A stretch of 64,000 nucleotides of DNA from Branchiostoma belcheri (lineage: Eukaryota; Chordata; Leptocardii; Amphioxiformes; Branchiostomatidae): the NCBI RefSeq assembly GCF_001625305.1, contig NW_017804464.1, forward strand, positions 4,215,295 to 4,279,294, in the 5' to 3' direction. Numbering within the stretch: the first letter of the stretch is position 1; every line of letters begins with the position of its first letter. This document shows, piece after piece, positions 1-12,100 of this stretch. The notes beneath the pieces were generated by a model, which was not told the origin of the DNA, made no database searches, and saw only the letters and a program-made list of their open reading frames with translations. Both the position numbers and the translations under genes were made by a program.

Positions 1-354
1 AGTAATATGAATGTACCGTATGATATGTAAACGTAATATATGAAACCTTTTCTTGATACATGGATTCTTCTCTAGTTCTTTCGCCAAATATCCTTGTCAA
101 TAATCTTTGTTTAATAACAAAATCCTTGATAGAGAGTATGCTTACACAACGAATGTAATTTGACCCGTCACTTGTTTGCTGACTTAATGTGTCCCCACCC
201 CCTTTCATTTTCGTTACCGTCACGCGCCCTTTGACTATGACAAGCTTAATTAAGCTTAAAGGACAAGCCCAACTGTTAAAATTTCGTAACTTCCTCAGGG
301 CATCTAAATCTTTTCTATGATCTATACCGACACAATTTATTTTTCTTGCCATAT

Positions 355-779
355 CAGGGCTCGAAATACTGGGTGCATATGCACTTTAATGCAGGTAAAA
401 TTGGAGCTGTGCAGGTATTTCTGATGTCTACCACCTGCACCTAACCTGCACTGGTCCATGTACTGGGTATATGCAGGTTAGTGCAGGTAAAATTGGAGCT
501 GTGCAGGTATTTCTGATGTCTACCACCTGCACCTGACCTGCACTGGTCCATGTTCTCGGCTTATATACAAATGAGAGTGTACGTGGATTTTTATTTTCTG
601 CATTCACTGTTACAACCTTTAAAGTGTTAAAGAAACAATGGCAATGGTTTCTGAACAGTTTTAGTATGATCCATACTTCTCAAAGTCTAAGTGGTTCAGG
701 TAAAATTTGTCTGGTGCAGGTAATTTTCAATGTTACCTGTACCGGTGCAGGTACGTAGGAAAAAGGATTTTGAGCCCTG
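355..779. mobile_element. hAT-like non-autonomous DNA element with 5-base target duplication
   Basis: The ends are inverted copies: CAGGGCTCGAAAT on the left and ATTTTGAGCCCTG on the right. The base pairs CATAT flank both sides (350-354 and 780-784). Inside, a unit of about 92 bases rich in GCAGGT and CACCTGCA is tandemly duplicated (from 391 and from 483). A relative with the same start and the same GTGCA-rich interior begins at 40994. No transposase frame is present. Confidence 0.7.
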
Positions 780-3692
780 CATATATAATTTCCAACTGCC
801 GCCCTGCGAAACTGGAACAGTTCCGTGGCTCCTATTCCACGGTAGAGGGGGTCATGTAATTGACACAGAAATGTACCTGCGGTTTCACCGTCGACTTAAT
901 GTGGTAACGCTGTAACGCCCACAGTTACAAATGTACCAGCAGTGCCCCACAAACTATGCGTGTACACGCTATAGCTGTCTTTCTTTAACCTCCAAGCAAA
1001 TCTTTTGGTGGCTACGAGACAGTATGAAATCGACAAGGCATTATGGCAATATACTACCGTTTGGCCTGCGAAAAAGGGGTATATCGGTACAAAAAGAAAA
1101 GCCCAATTAAAACGCCTTACACATGTCATAGCAAGCCTAAAGTCTAAACCTCTGCTTGGCCGAACTCCTCCTACAGTTTGAGTATCTATAAAAAAGAAGA
1201 AATGCTTAATCTATTTTGAATGTCACATTTTCTTTGCCATAGTGTCACATAACAAACGACAAGGCCGCAAGTTTTTTTCTAGGTCGAAGGTCAGCGTCCC
1301 TTATTGTGTGGTGGCGTGAAGTTTCGCTGGACTATCTTGGACTCAATGAAACAGGAACTCGAATCTCTATATAACAGTCTTCAGGTTAAAGAAACAGCTT
1401 GATTAAAGAGTGTTTTGTCAATCCCATCAATTTTCTACCAGTGTATTGACTTTTAAGCGGGTTGAAAATTGAAACTTCCTCTTTTGCGGTTTGCTCAAAT
1501 AAACACACGCCCACTACAAGCACTTAAGCAAAATTTACCTCTCTTAAGAGAGGTAGTTTTGCTTGAGGATTTGAGTGAGTGTGTGTAGTTCTTATGGGTA
1601 CGTATTCATTTCAGTTAAGTAGTCAGGAAGCATTTCTAGATTTCTGTACATGTCAGCTAATTGGTGTGTAGGCGTAGAAACTGAAGAGATTCAATGGCTC
1701 TGGTGACACACATGTCAAAGCCACACGTCGAGTTGCTGCCACAGTGACGTCAAACCACTTGTTTTCAATGATCAACCGGCCTCCGATTTCTTCCCAACCT
1801 ATTTGAGGCCTCCCGGAAAAGAAACTAGCCTCCACCAGGTCCTCCTACGGGAGTAGCGAATCGTAGAATTCGGCAAAAAAGGAAGAATAATTCGCCAGGA
1901 GAGTTACTAGTAGTCCTCGGGAAGCTTGATTTCCCCAGATTTCCACCTAAGAACTGCGCGGGCGAATAAACTCTACAAGCTTCCACGGCTAGTTATTCTC
2001 CCTATCTGGCCAAATTCTACTATTTTTGAACCCCTGGAGACTAAAATTAGCCCGTAACAGGCAGTATTCTTGCAGCGACACTTGTACAATACAACACAAT
2101 ACGGACAGGTGAAACTAGTAACGTTAACTTGTGAAACTGAACAGGTGAGTGAGCCTTCAGTCACGTGACTTGCTACCCCATGGTGCAACGCGGCCGACCC
2201 AGGACACTGCAAAACTCAGAAGGGGGATTTCCAAAGTAAAGATATCAGAGTTCCCGGTTTTCTTGTCTTCTGAAAGTGCGTGTACTGTTCTAGAGGCCGT
2301 GGAACGACTGATTTACTCTGTTAGAGGCGAAGAAAGCTGTCTTCTACAAGGACTGGGGCCACAACACCTGCCAACCGGAGACGCAAGAAGTGGGTATAGT
2401 TTACTTCCGGGTTTCGAACCCATGTACTGTGTAAAACTTCCAATGTCCTGTAATAGTATGTTCTCAGGGCTTCTGGTGGTTTTGACATGTGTCAAACTCA
2501 TTCCCCTGGTGCTGAACTAATTGACACAGACATCAACGGTCGTGACCTGTAAAGTGGATGCAATCAGAACTCAAAATGTCAGAGTGTGTCGTAATTTTCA
2601 CGTCCAGTCCACAGAGAGGGGCGAAAGGCAGATTAATCATATTGGGGGACAGTATATATGATATAGTACCTCTTCTCTGGCTTTGTCAGTGTTTAGTTGC
2701 ACTGTAGAGACTGGGGACACTGTAGGAGACCTGAGGTAAATTTCTATCTTCAGTTATCTTTTGGAAACACTAGTAACGTTAGATAGTGAAGAAATAATTC
2801 TATTGAAAGTTCTATGATGTCACCATGGCTCGTAACGGTGACTCATACTACTACATTTTGTACCTAGGGGTTTCCCAAAGCCATGTTTGAGTTTGAGTTT
2901 TATTCAGATCCACAATTAGCCTCATAAGAGGCTATTCTTCCTGTGGTCTACACAGCCATGCTGGAAAATATCTCATGCAATTCTGTGTACTAAAGAATTG
3001 GTTTTTTTTTGCACAGAGAAATCACGAAATCATTGTTTACTTCAACTTTTTCTCAAAATACTTTGTGTAGATTGAACTTCTATAGGAGCTTCTTGCTCTC
3101 CAAAGATCAGTGAGAAGAGACAGGACTCCAGGGCACCTGAAGACCTGATGGTTGATCTACAGCTGTAAAAACCACCAGGCTACTGGGGAGGTCTGTGTGC
3201 ATTACTGGGGGCATGATGGCAAGTGTAAGTTCAGGTGAGGACCTAACATGTAATTCTCATTATCAGGGGGGTAATCAATGTCAGTAGTTGACAGTAGTTG
3301 ACAGTGGTTGAACAGTGTCTTCTGAAGCTGACAGTAGCATTTCAGCAATTGCCAGTTGCATGTCAGTACTGCCAAGACAGTAACCGTCAGTAAAGGTTCA
3401 GTCAGAGTAATTCATAGGAAGCATCAGTACTTGTCTGTTGCATTACAATTGTAACAGTTTTTTTTGTTAAGCTGCTTTACTGAATTGTGTCTGGAATGAG
3501 ACTGTCAACGACTGATCAGTTACTGACAGTCACATATCAGTATTGGTGGTTTGGCAGGCATAAGTTCAGGTGAGAGCCTAACACCTGAACTTGATTATCT
3601 TTGGTATACATCATTAAGTTCTTGTCAAGCCATGTTCCCAACAAACCCCAGGCTGTACAGTAAGAGAAAACATCCCCCATGTTTTCCCACAG
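780..3692. other. Non-coding upstream region of the caspase gene
   Basis: No open frame here shows family resemblance or exon-like phase. The region holds a near-perfect palindrome (1525-1564, core ACCTCTCTTAAGAGAGGT) and a run of TGACAG/GTCAGT-like words between about 3275 and 3540. A TATATATGA box near 2652 is followed about 80 bases later by CCTGAG/GTAAAT, which would suit a promoter and a non-coding first exon of the caspase. That last reading is only inference. Confidence 0.4.
2640..2733 (+). promoter_or_regulatory. Possible caspase promoter and non-coding first exon
   Basis: A TATA-like word (TATATATGA, about 2652) is followed by short GC-mixed sequence that ends in a good splice donor (CCTGAG then GTAAAT at 2734). 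The first coding exon of the caspase opens with an acceptor at 3691-3692, just eight bases before its ATG, so an upstream non-coding exon is expected. This is the best candidate seen; transcript data would be needed to confirm it. Confidence 0.25.
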
Positions 3693-3700
3693 AAGTAGCG

Positions 3701-6700
3701 ATGTTGTCAGATGTGTGCCTGACACGTCTGGCTGATGAGCTGGGTTCAGAGAGCCGTAGTCTGGGGATCTACCTGGGTCTCCCCAAGGTGAAGGTGGACC
3801 TGTGTTTCAACAATAACCCATACAACATGGAGGCAGCCATTGTGGACATGCTGACAAAATGGCGTAACAGAACGACAGACAGGGGTGCTGAGGCACAGGT
3901 GAGCGATATGAACCTTTATATCATACCTGGGCTGTGATAACCTTTAATAATGGTCATAGTGTGTCATAAAAGTCGCAAATTCACAATCCCAGCTTTGTAT
4001 TCCTGTGGTTTAGCAGTATTTTTTTCTGGCTGGAATTTTTTTCTGGAATTTGCCTGCGTGCACTAGTTTGGGGTTCTTCAGAGGATGTCATCTATAAAAT
4101 TAAGTCAGTGTGGTCTTATGAGCTTTCATGCTTATATCTAGCAGGTTATTCACTACTGTGCCTCACTCTTGAGGATATAGGCTTTTCATATGACACCATT
4201 GGCACCATACTGAAAAGCCAGTGTAATATATTATGCTCGAAACAAACATTTGTCCTTTCTTACATGCAGGTTGGCCAGCTGGTCCAGGCTCTGAGAGACA
4301 TTGGTCGTGTGGACCTGGCTGAGAAAGTCATGGATGGAGACTTCTTGGGTAATATTGCTAATTCCATGTCCTTCTGTTTGATTGGTTTTGCCGGCATTCC
4401 AGTAGTGACATGCAGCTAAAGGAGGGCCTGCGTGGGGGGTCCCGACGTACAATTCTCTACGTTTTACCATAAATTCCAGGTAGCTACAACGCATAACATG
4501 GAATGAAAACGGCGAATTATGCTCTACGCAAAATGCGCCAATTATGCTCTTCATTAAATTAGAGCAGTCCGTCTATGCTCTACGTAGAGTTAAAACGGCC
4601 AGTTATGTTCTACGGAAAAGGGCATGTGGGCCCCCCTAAAGCTGCCCAACTAGCCAAAGGCTAGAGTACATTGTAACTTTGTAACTGACAGGTTTCTGTA
4701 ATTGCATAAACTGACATGCAGTTATATTTCTCTAGTCTCAATGATAAGTATGGTGTGCTCTCTGTATGGTATGCTCTATAACAACATTGTGGCTCTCTTG
4801 TAGGTGTGAGAGAAAGCAAAATCATCTTCTCTTGGCTTTGTATCGATTAACTTTCTACTCCCTAGGGAGCATTTTAGCATCAACTTTGTATTGGTTATGG
4901 GTTATGAAGGTTATAGAACCATGCAGTCTATTATACATTGTGTATACTACATGAATGCTGATTATAGTTATCTTTCAACTGTCTGTAGTTCGTGGAGGTG
5001 GTGGTACACCTGTCCAGGAGACTATGAATATGGACTTTGAGGAAAGTGAGAACATTTCATATCCAGTCCAGGCAGAAACAGGTGAGTGATTTGTACACTT
5101 GTTGTAAAATTGACCCTGGACCCTTATGTTTGAATATGTGGTAATGTTGCCCTGTTTGCCCTAGATGCTGCTCCACCTGAAGGGTCCAGAAACACTCCCT
5201 ACCATGGCATCCATGTCCAGGAGACAACCCCTGCAGCAGGCAACAGTCTGAGAGCACCTCTGCCGGTACGTACAGGCACAGCAGTGCCCCCTTGCAAAGC
5301 GTAAATGTACAGCAATTTCCAGTCAGGTAGAATACACAGACTTACAAATGTAACATCTCTGGTCTCCATACAGTGTTTCATGGTTTCTTTTTTTTACTAT
5401 GTAGATTGTACTGTTTTCCGATTGCTACAGTACAGTAACTGCATTTATTGCATAGAAAGCAAGAAATTTTGAAATACTTTTCAAGGGCATTGTAAATTGT
5501 TTCTCTCTTTTTATAAATTTTTCCTCCAGACCTACCCTTTGGGACGGATGGTCGGCAGAGCTTTGATCATCAACAACATTGACTTTCCCGCAAAGCGCCA
5601 TGAGAACCGTAGGGGCATGGAGAAGGACAGTAATGACCTTGAGCAGGTTCTAAAGATGCTTGGGTTCAAGGTCACCACAAAACTGAACCTTAACTCTAGA
5701 GTGAGTAAAGCTTCTTGTCATTTCTATTACTAACCCTACTAGTGTAAAACACAATTTTATGCAGTAAATTAATTCAAAGGACTACCTATGAAAAGCAGCC
5801 AAAATTGGTACCGTACCTGTACAAACTAGTGTAATGGGTGCTTGGATGTCATATCTTTCGTGAGGATATGAATAGGGGGATCTGAGATGCCTGACGTGCT
5901 AGCCAGGCCAGGTAGACAAGCAAGGTAGCCAGAAACCGTAAACCCGCCAGAATTCTATATACATTGTACATCAAGAGTCAAGGTAGGTCAATGTAGGCCA
6001 GGTAGACAGCAAGGTAGCCAGTCCTGGCAGGCACCCAGGTTTTTTCGTAAACCCGCCAGAATTCCATATACATGTACATCAAGAGTCAAATAAGGCACAG
6101 ATAACTCATAATTTACGACTCTACCATTCTTTTCCAGGAGATGAAGAAGGCCATCCGTAAGTTTGTGGAGACAAAAGACCACAGCCACTCCACGTGTCTA
6201 CTGGTGTCCGTCATGACACACGGCTCTGGTCCAGACGCCATGGGCACGGACTGGCAGGGTGTAGGGTTACAACAAGACATATTCAGCCCTATCATCAGGT
6301 CTAACATCTCCTGTCCCAAGATCTTCATCATGCAGATGTGTAGGGGAGGTATGGAGGCTTACGTATAAGTGATGTTGTAACTTTTAAAATCAAATGTTTT
6401 ACACCACAACCACAAGTATAGTTAAAAGCAATCTTAGCAGAAAAAAGCAGAGAAAACATGGTGAAAAGATGAAGCTGGAATGAAAAAATCAAAGTACATC
6501 ATTGAATTTCATTGAAATCTCCAAGCAGAACTTTTGATGGCCAAAACCTGCATCCAAGTGGCCAGTCAGTATCCAACAGGCTACCTAAGATCTGCTTGGA
6601 GATTAAATCATTAATATCAGTTACAGATTTGTAGTCTCTGTTCTCTACTCTTACCTCAGGTGAGCTGGACTTTGGTCAGTGGAGGACAGATGCATCCCGA

Positions 6701-8198
6701 CCCAGTGATGACCCAGAAGATGAAGACAGTGACTTGTCTCTGTCTGATGGTGAGATGGACGATGATGATGATGATGTAAGTTCTCCTTTCTAGTTTGACT
6801 AACTTCCTCCTTCCTGTCTAACCTCAGAGTAAGCCATACAAATTAAGTTCTAAAGGGCTAATTCTGCGGAAATTAAAAGAAATATCAATATTATTTTTAA
6901 GGACAATATTGCCAAATATGAATCATAATATGTTATACGGGATATACAATTGATGATGATACAATGTAACTTAGCAGACCCTAGCTATCTGATTGGTCAC
7001 AGGATAGTAAAATTACAACTGCATTGTTGCCAAGAGGTAACTTACATGTACACATGGTGCTGTTTTTGCTTTAGTTACCAAGAGAGAGAATTATAGAGCT
7101 TTTAATAATTGAGGAAAATAAAACTGATACTGTAACATTAGTACATGTGCAATGCTTGTGGGGGAAAATTTGGGACTGGCAAAAACTGGCCATCTTAGAC
7201 CGTTGGTCGTTTTATGGATGTGGCTGCTGGACCAAGTTCGACTGTATTTTGATGCATAAGTATACTCTTTCTTGTGTATTCCAGCTGCAGGTAGACTGGG
7301 TAGAAGTGGAGCATAGCCTCCAGCCTACAGACTCTGACTCCATCATCTTGTTTGCCTGTGCTGAGGGCAGGAAGGCACTCAGGCACAGTCTGGAGGGGTA
7401 AGGCAACTATCTCTGGGCATCTTAGTTTCTTATCAAGAAAAACCAAGCAACCAGATAGGGGTGAAATCTTAGAATTGAATATCACTTACCCATAGTTTGT
7501 ATTGAAGGAAAACTGGATGTCCACACTTCTTTCTATTGCCATCTGCACTGTATAGCTTAATGCGTGCAAACATGAATTTGTAGTAACCTGTGCTTAGCCC
7601 AGTAGGGTGGTAAAAATGTACAATAACGGTCTTCACTCACTCGTGGTACTTAGAAAACCTGTATACAATGTGCATAATGGTATTGTCACAACCAGTGGCA
7701 AATCAGCTTTTTTATTAGACTTGGACAATTGCTAGTGACTCAACCTTTGATCCAATTTCTACAGTACAGTTTAACAAAGTAAAACTTGCATGAGGACACT
7801 AAATATATTTTCAGTGTCACTAACGTGTCAGATTATGGAGCTAGAAAAGGTCGATCAGCTTGAAATATTTTGGTGCCTTGCAGGCCGGGTCCACACATGA
7901 AATGGCTAAGGTCTGCAGTTTTTTTCTAGCATCGGTCGGGAAACAGGAAACACAACTTTTTTTCCTAGGCCTTATACATTTTCTCTCCTGCAGGTCAGTT
8001 CTGATTCAGAGCGTGGTGAATGTGTTTCACGAACACGGCCAGCAGGAGGACATAGAGACTCTCTTCACACGCGTGCGACACGCGGTAGCCAACACCGACG
8101 CCAGGATAGACGTGGACGGATCGCTGCGCGTAGTGAAGCAGGCTGCCGAGACACGAGTGTTCCTTCGGAAAAAACTCTTCCTTCAATGTCAGCATTGA
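3701..8198 (+). CDS. Death-domain caspase (initiator-like cysteine protease), 428 aa
   Basis: Coding exons: 3701-3898, 4270-4348, 4989-5081, 5165-5265, 5530-5700, 6138-6348, 6660-6775, 7285-7397, 7994-8198; the phases close to 1,287 bases with a TGA stop. Residues 1-92 form a death domain (LADELG...MLTKWRNR...LAEKV), expected to bind adaptor death domains. A low-complexity linker leads to the large subunit, whose start is seen as YPLGRMVGRALIINNIDF. The catalytic His is in SVMTHGSG (His242) and the catalytic Cys in QMCRGG (Cys282), where most caspases have QACRG. An Asp-rich loop (about 300-323, ending in DDDDDD) suits the cleavable intersubunit linker. The small subunit runs from DWVEVEHS to the end. 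The usual Trp of the SWR substrate-pocket motif is Leu here (ALR, 354-356), and WFIQ is VLIQ, so substrate preference should differ from standard caspases. Family certain; orthology to a named vertebrate caspase not assigned. Start: first ATG after the acceptor, directly opening the death domain. Confidence 0.9.
4411..4649. mobile_element. Small TIR element in caspase intron 2
   Basis: The ends are imperfect inverted repeats (GCAGCTAAAGGAGGGCC against GCAGCTTTAGGGGGGCC). The interior repeats the words AATTATGCTCT and CTCTACG several times. It has no coding capacity and no clear target duplication. MITE-like; superfamily not assigned. Confidence 0.45.
5903..6090. repeat. Two-copy tandem duplication in caspase intron 5
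   Basis: The words GGCCAGGTAGACA, CAAGGTAGCCAG, GTAAACCCGCCAGAATTC and ACATCAAGAGTCAA occur in the same order twice, at about 5903-5982 and 5997-6090. The second copy has a short insertion. It ends about 45 bases before exon 6. Confidence 0.7.
6509..6612. mobile_element. Short TIR element with CTCCAAGCAGA ends
   Basis: AAATCTCCAAGCAGA on the left is mirrored by TCTGCTTGGAGATT on the right. The same terminal word appears in inverted orientation at 61445-61583 inside the glutamate-receptor gene, and singly near 29239. This points to a small dispersed MITE family. Confidence 0.55.
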
Positions 8199-8223
8199 CT
8201 GCTGCAACCAAAACACTAGGGGA

Positions 8224-8612
8224 TAGTGCTGTGTACTGGTTGGCTGGACTGGATCCGGGCTTGTAAAAAATTAGGTTAAAGTAAAAAAAAAAAAACAACC
8301 TAAAAGTCAGGAACCGATTCCGGAATTACAAAAAAAATCCATGTCACATACCCCTTTTTCTTTCCAAACCACCTAAAACCTTCCATGGATTGCAAAATCT
8401 GTGCTGCAAAATGAAGAAAACATTGCCATTGGGCATCGTCAAATGTCAGCCTCCATGTTATATGGCCACAGTTTTTGCACATGCAACATTGTCAACATGC
8501 AATTTTATATGTCATGGGTTAAGGTCCGGACTTACCAGTCCAGAACTGAACCTAAACCTCTGGACTTGAATCCAGACCTGAACCTAAATGTGGGTCTAGG
8601 TACGCAGCACTA
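8224..8612. mobile_element. hAT-like MITE, family A
   Basis: The termini are TAGTGCTGTGTAC and its inverse GTACGCAGCACTA. The flanks CTAGGGGA (8216-8223) and CTAGGGAA (8613-8620) match at 7 of 8 bases, the 8-base duplication expected of hAT elements. A second copy lies in the opposite orientation at 23572-23966. It sits 26 bases after the caspase stop codon, so it may form part of that gene's 3' untranslated region. Confidence 0.75.
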
Positions 8613-9122
8613 CTAGGGAAGGGAGGTGATCAAATGACTGTATGATAGCCAGTGATTGTAGTAGTGGAATTGCTGAAGTTGGGTACTTTCTGAAAGGCCT
8701 CTGGTATTTGATAAAAAAACAAGGGCTATGTAGATTATGTTCTACTCAGAGAGAAATCATGCAAATTTTACATACTTAAAAGGAACATTTTAATGATCGC
8801 TTATGAACTACAAGTTTGCATATCCAAAATGTACACAATGTAAGGTACATTTTTAAAATCCCTGGATCCTGATGTACCTTGTAGAGGTAGAGTCAGACTA
8901 CTTAGTACATTCAAGTGACAAGAACGATTTTAACACTACGTGAAGTAAGAAATCCTTCTTGTGCTTTGGACACGTTTTAACATTTTAAGTCTATATTCTT
9001 CTGAATGGTTAGTAAGGAACCAAAGCAAAGGCAGACCAAAGTCTACCATAGTCCAGAGGGTTTGGACATGTAGTGGAGGAAATGTTAACAGAACAGATGG
9101 TTGAATGAGAGGTTGTGTGTTT

Positions 9123-12100
9123 TTATCTTCCTGGATTTCCTGGTATGATGGCAATGCAGTTGGTAGAGTCCCACAGCAATGACAGACTGTGCCCTGCAAG
9201 AGAGTAAACAAACATGTCAACAAACACCAAAATAATTGTATCAGTCTTGGATTAAAGCGATATTATGTAAGATTTTTGCACCAAAACTGTAAATATAAAT
9301 GAAATTTTCTCATCTCGATTTTCATTTTCACTGACTTGTAACATATTAGCGTCGCTCTTTTTTGTTCGGGTATCTTCGGCAGCTTCCAATACGTTTTTGC
9401 AGCGCAATGACGTTGATCTTTTACTCCCCAAATGTCATCATGAACCCAGGTAGACTTATTGCGCAAGAAAATGTGTAAAACAACAATGTTTATTATATAG
9501 TAAAAATCTTACTGACATAATATTGCTTTAAACCCAGTTTGCCAATGTGCCAACATTAAAGGTAACAATCTGGAATGGATGTTACTTCCAAAGAAGAAAT
9601 GAGCACATCACTCACAAACCATGTACGTGAAATGTCGTGAATGCATTGTATACATGTAGCTCTGTTGAGTGTACACTAAACTTTATGTAAACACAATATT
9701 GTACTGGGAAATGCTAATGTGACTGTTGGATGTAGACACTATTTTGACAGCTTAATTTCAAAGCAGATTTGTTGCTACTGAAAGTTTTGCTCTCATTACG
9801 AACCTCTGAACACGGCTTCATTGGTCATGACGTGCACCCCTCTGGCATACCCCTGTGGTATCATCCATCTCTGCTGCATCTTTCGGGACATGGCACGTCC
9901 GGGATTCCACACTTTCCTGAAGGGGGGTTCCAGTACAGATATATTCTCAGCATTAGCATTATCAATGCAGCACACCCAGTAAGATATTGCTGGGTAAAAA
10001 TTCAAGGACATTTCAAGAGAAATGTGCTAATGGCACAGCTGTGAGGTGTATAAAGATACAAAAGGCTTGCCGTTTGACAGATACATAAGACTTGAATAAA
10101 AGTGATCATTGAAAGAGCGAAAGAATGCTTTTGTGTTACCTGAGTTGTGCTTGATCAAACTCCTGTAGAGGCTGGATATCCCTGGTCTGGTGGTGACCTG
10201 CACAAATTGAGGAGGAAGAAATCAGTCTATCATAGTCAGAAACTATTTTTCCTAACACTTAGAAATGCTGAAAAAAGCGACTGTCTGAAAACTCAGCCAG
10301 CTGGGATCTTGATTCATAATACAGTAATTCTAAAATTGTAAGGTGTAGGCTCAGTGACCATTCTACAAGAGAAGCATTAAAAACACATGATCTGATGTGT
10401 CTCCTAGTTACAAATAACTAAGAACACCCACCTGTGTTGAGATCCCATGCTGCTGTAAAGCTGGTCTGGTACAACTTGGGGATACAACTTTTTAGGAAAA
10501 AAACAGGAAAAACCAATTCAAGCACCATTTCTGAGCTGTTTTAAAAGTAGTCACACTACTATTCACAAAGTCTGGATAATATGTATAGTCTATCCAATAA
10601 TTACTACAATGTATTGGAAAATGGAGTTTATATTGTAACTGATGCAATAGTGCATAATGCCTTCAAAGTTGGTACTTACTTGCCATAGTGTGGTCGAGCT
10701 CGAACCAATGCTAGAACCAGCACGACCAACTGTCTACTGTCAGGACACACCTATAGACAAGGTAAGAGTTATTCTACTGAGTATTGGGAACATACAGAAG
10801 AACATAACACTCACTGTACTACATTCAAGTATTGAGAATCATTAAACAATAAAAAGCACATTCCAGTATTGTAGACTTAGAGAAGCAAAATAATAAATCA
10901 CATTAAATTCTTACTTCTATTCTCTGGCATATGGAAAGCAACAGAAGTGGTTATTTATTGCCAGCTTTTTAGATTATTTATCATACTTACATCAATGATC
11001 TGCATGTCGTAGTCTGTAAAGGCTACAAATCTGTTCCCCCACTCTGCGTCCTGCCGTGCCATGTCACAGATCACCTGTTCTGCATCCATCCGTAACTCCT
11101 GCACCTCCACTGAGCCAGGCTGTAGGAAAAATGGAGAACAATACCAATCCATATCAGGAGTGACATTTTAATTATCATAAGGGATTTTGGAAAATCTAAT
11201 TGACTTTAATCCCTATATTTGGAGCTACATATATTGCAAAATGTAATGTACAGTTTCATATGTCAATTGTCCTATAAATGACTTCTTATTCTGCTATTAT
11301 AATAGTAAAACAACAGAGAATACTGCAAATACAGCTAGTCATACAAAATGTCAAACAAAAACTTATCCTTGCTCTCTTTTGTAACTGCAAATGGGTAACT
11401 ATATTTGTTCAAGGCTGCTGATTAATATTAACTAGTAACACCTTACCTGCCCATAGTAGGTGCTCCCCTTGTCCTCCCCCATACACAGCCTCATGGAGGA
11501 GTATCCTGCTCCGTGTACTTCCAGTGGTAACATGGACTGGTACTCACTGCCACTCTCTCCTGGAACAAATTGTTCAAACACACAACCATCAGATTTATTG
11601 TCTTCTGTACAGGACTGTTTCTTAAAGTGTAGAATACAAAGTCTAAAATACATGTAAAATCCAAAAGAGATTTGCAAAAAGCAATTTATCCTTGCATCAA
11701 AGTGCTACTATTTCTGACCTGCGTCTTCAAAATGGTCTCCATTGCCAGCTGTGCTATACACGTACTGTCTCCTAGTGAAGGTGAAACATGGTGACCTGCT
11801 GCAGTCCAGCGCTGTGCTGTCCCAGGAACTGCTGTCAGAGGCAGCGGACAGCAGATCTGATGGCTGCGCATAACCTTCAGGAGTCCTGCTGTTCACAGCT
11901 GTACATGTGCTGTTCCTGGTGGTGCTGTCAGAGGCAGTAGACAGATCTGAAGGCTGGGAATAACCTTCAGGAGTCTTGAGGTGCTGGGCTGTGCTGTTCC
12001 TGCAGACAGCAGGAGACAGCACATCTGAGGATAGCTCACCATCCCTATTATCCAGTAGTGCGCTATCCATGGATAGTGTGCGTGTATGTGCTGTTTGTAC

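Noticed and set aside
9796-10011. Extending DCAF15 exon 12 upstream to NANAENISVLEPPF
   Set aside because: A good acceptor (CCCCCCTTCAG at 9917-9927) gives the phase required by exon 11, and the upstream frame would not fit.
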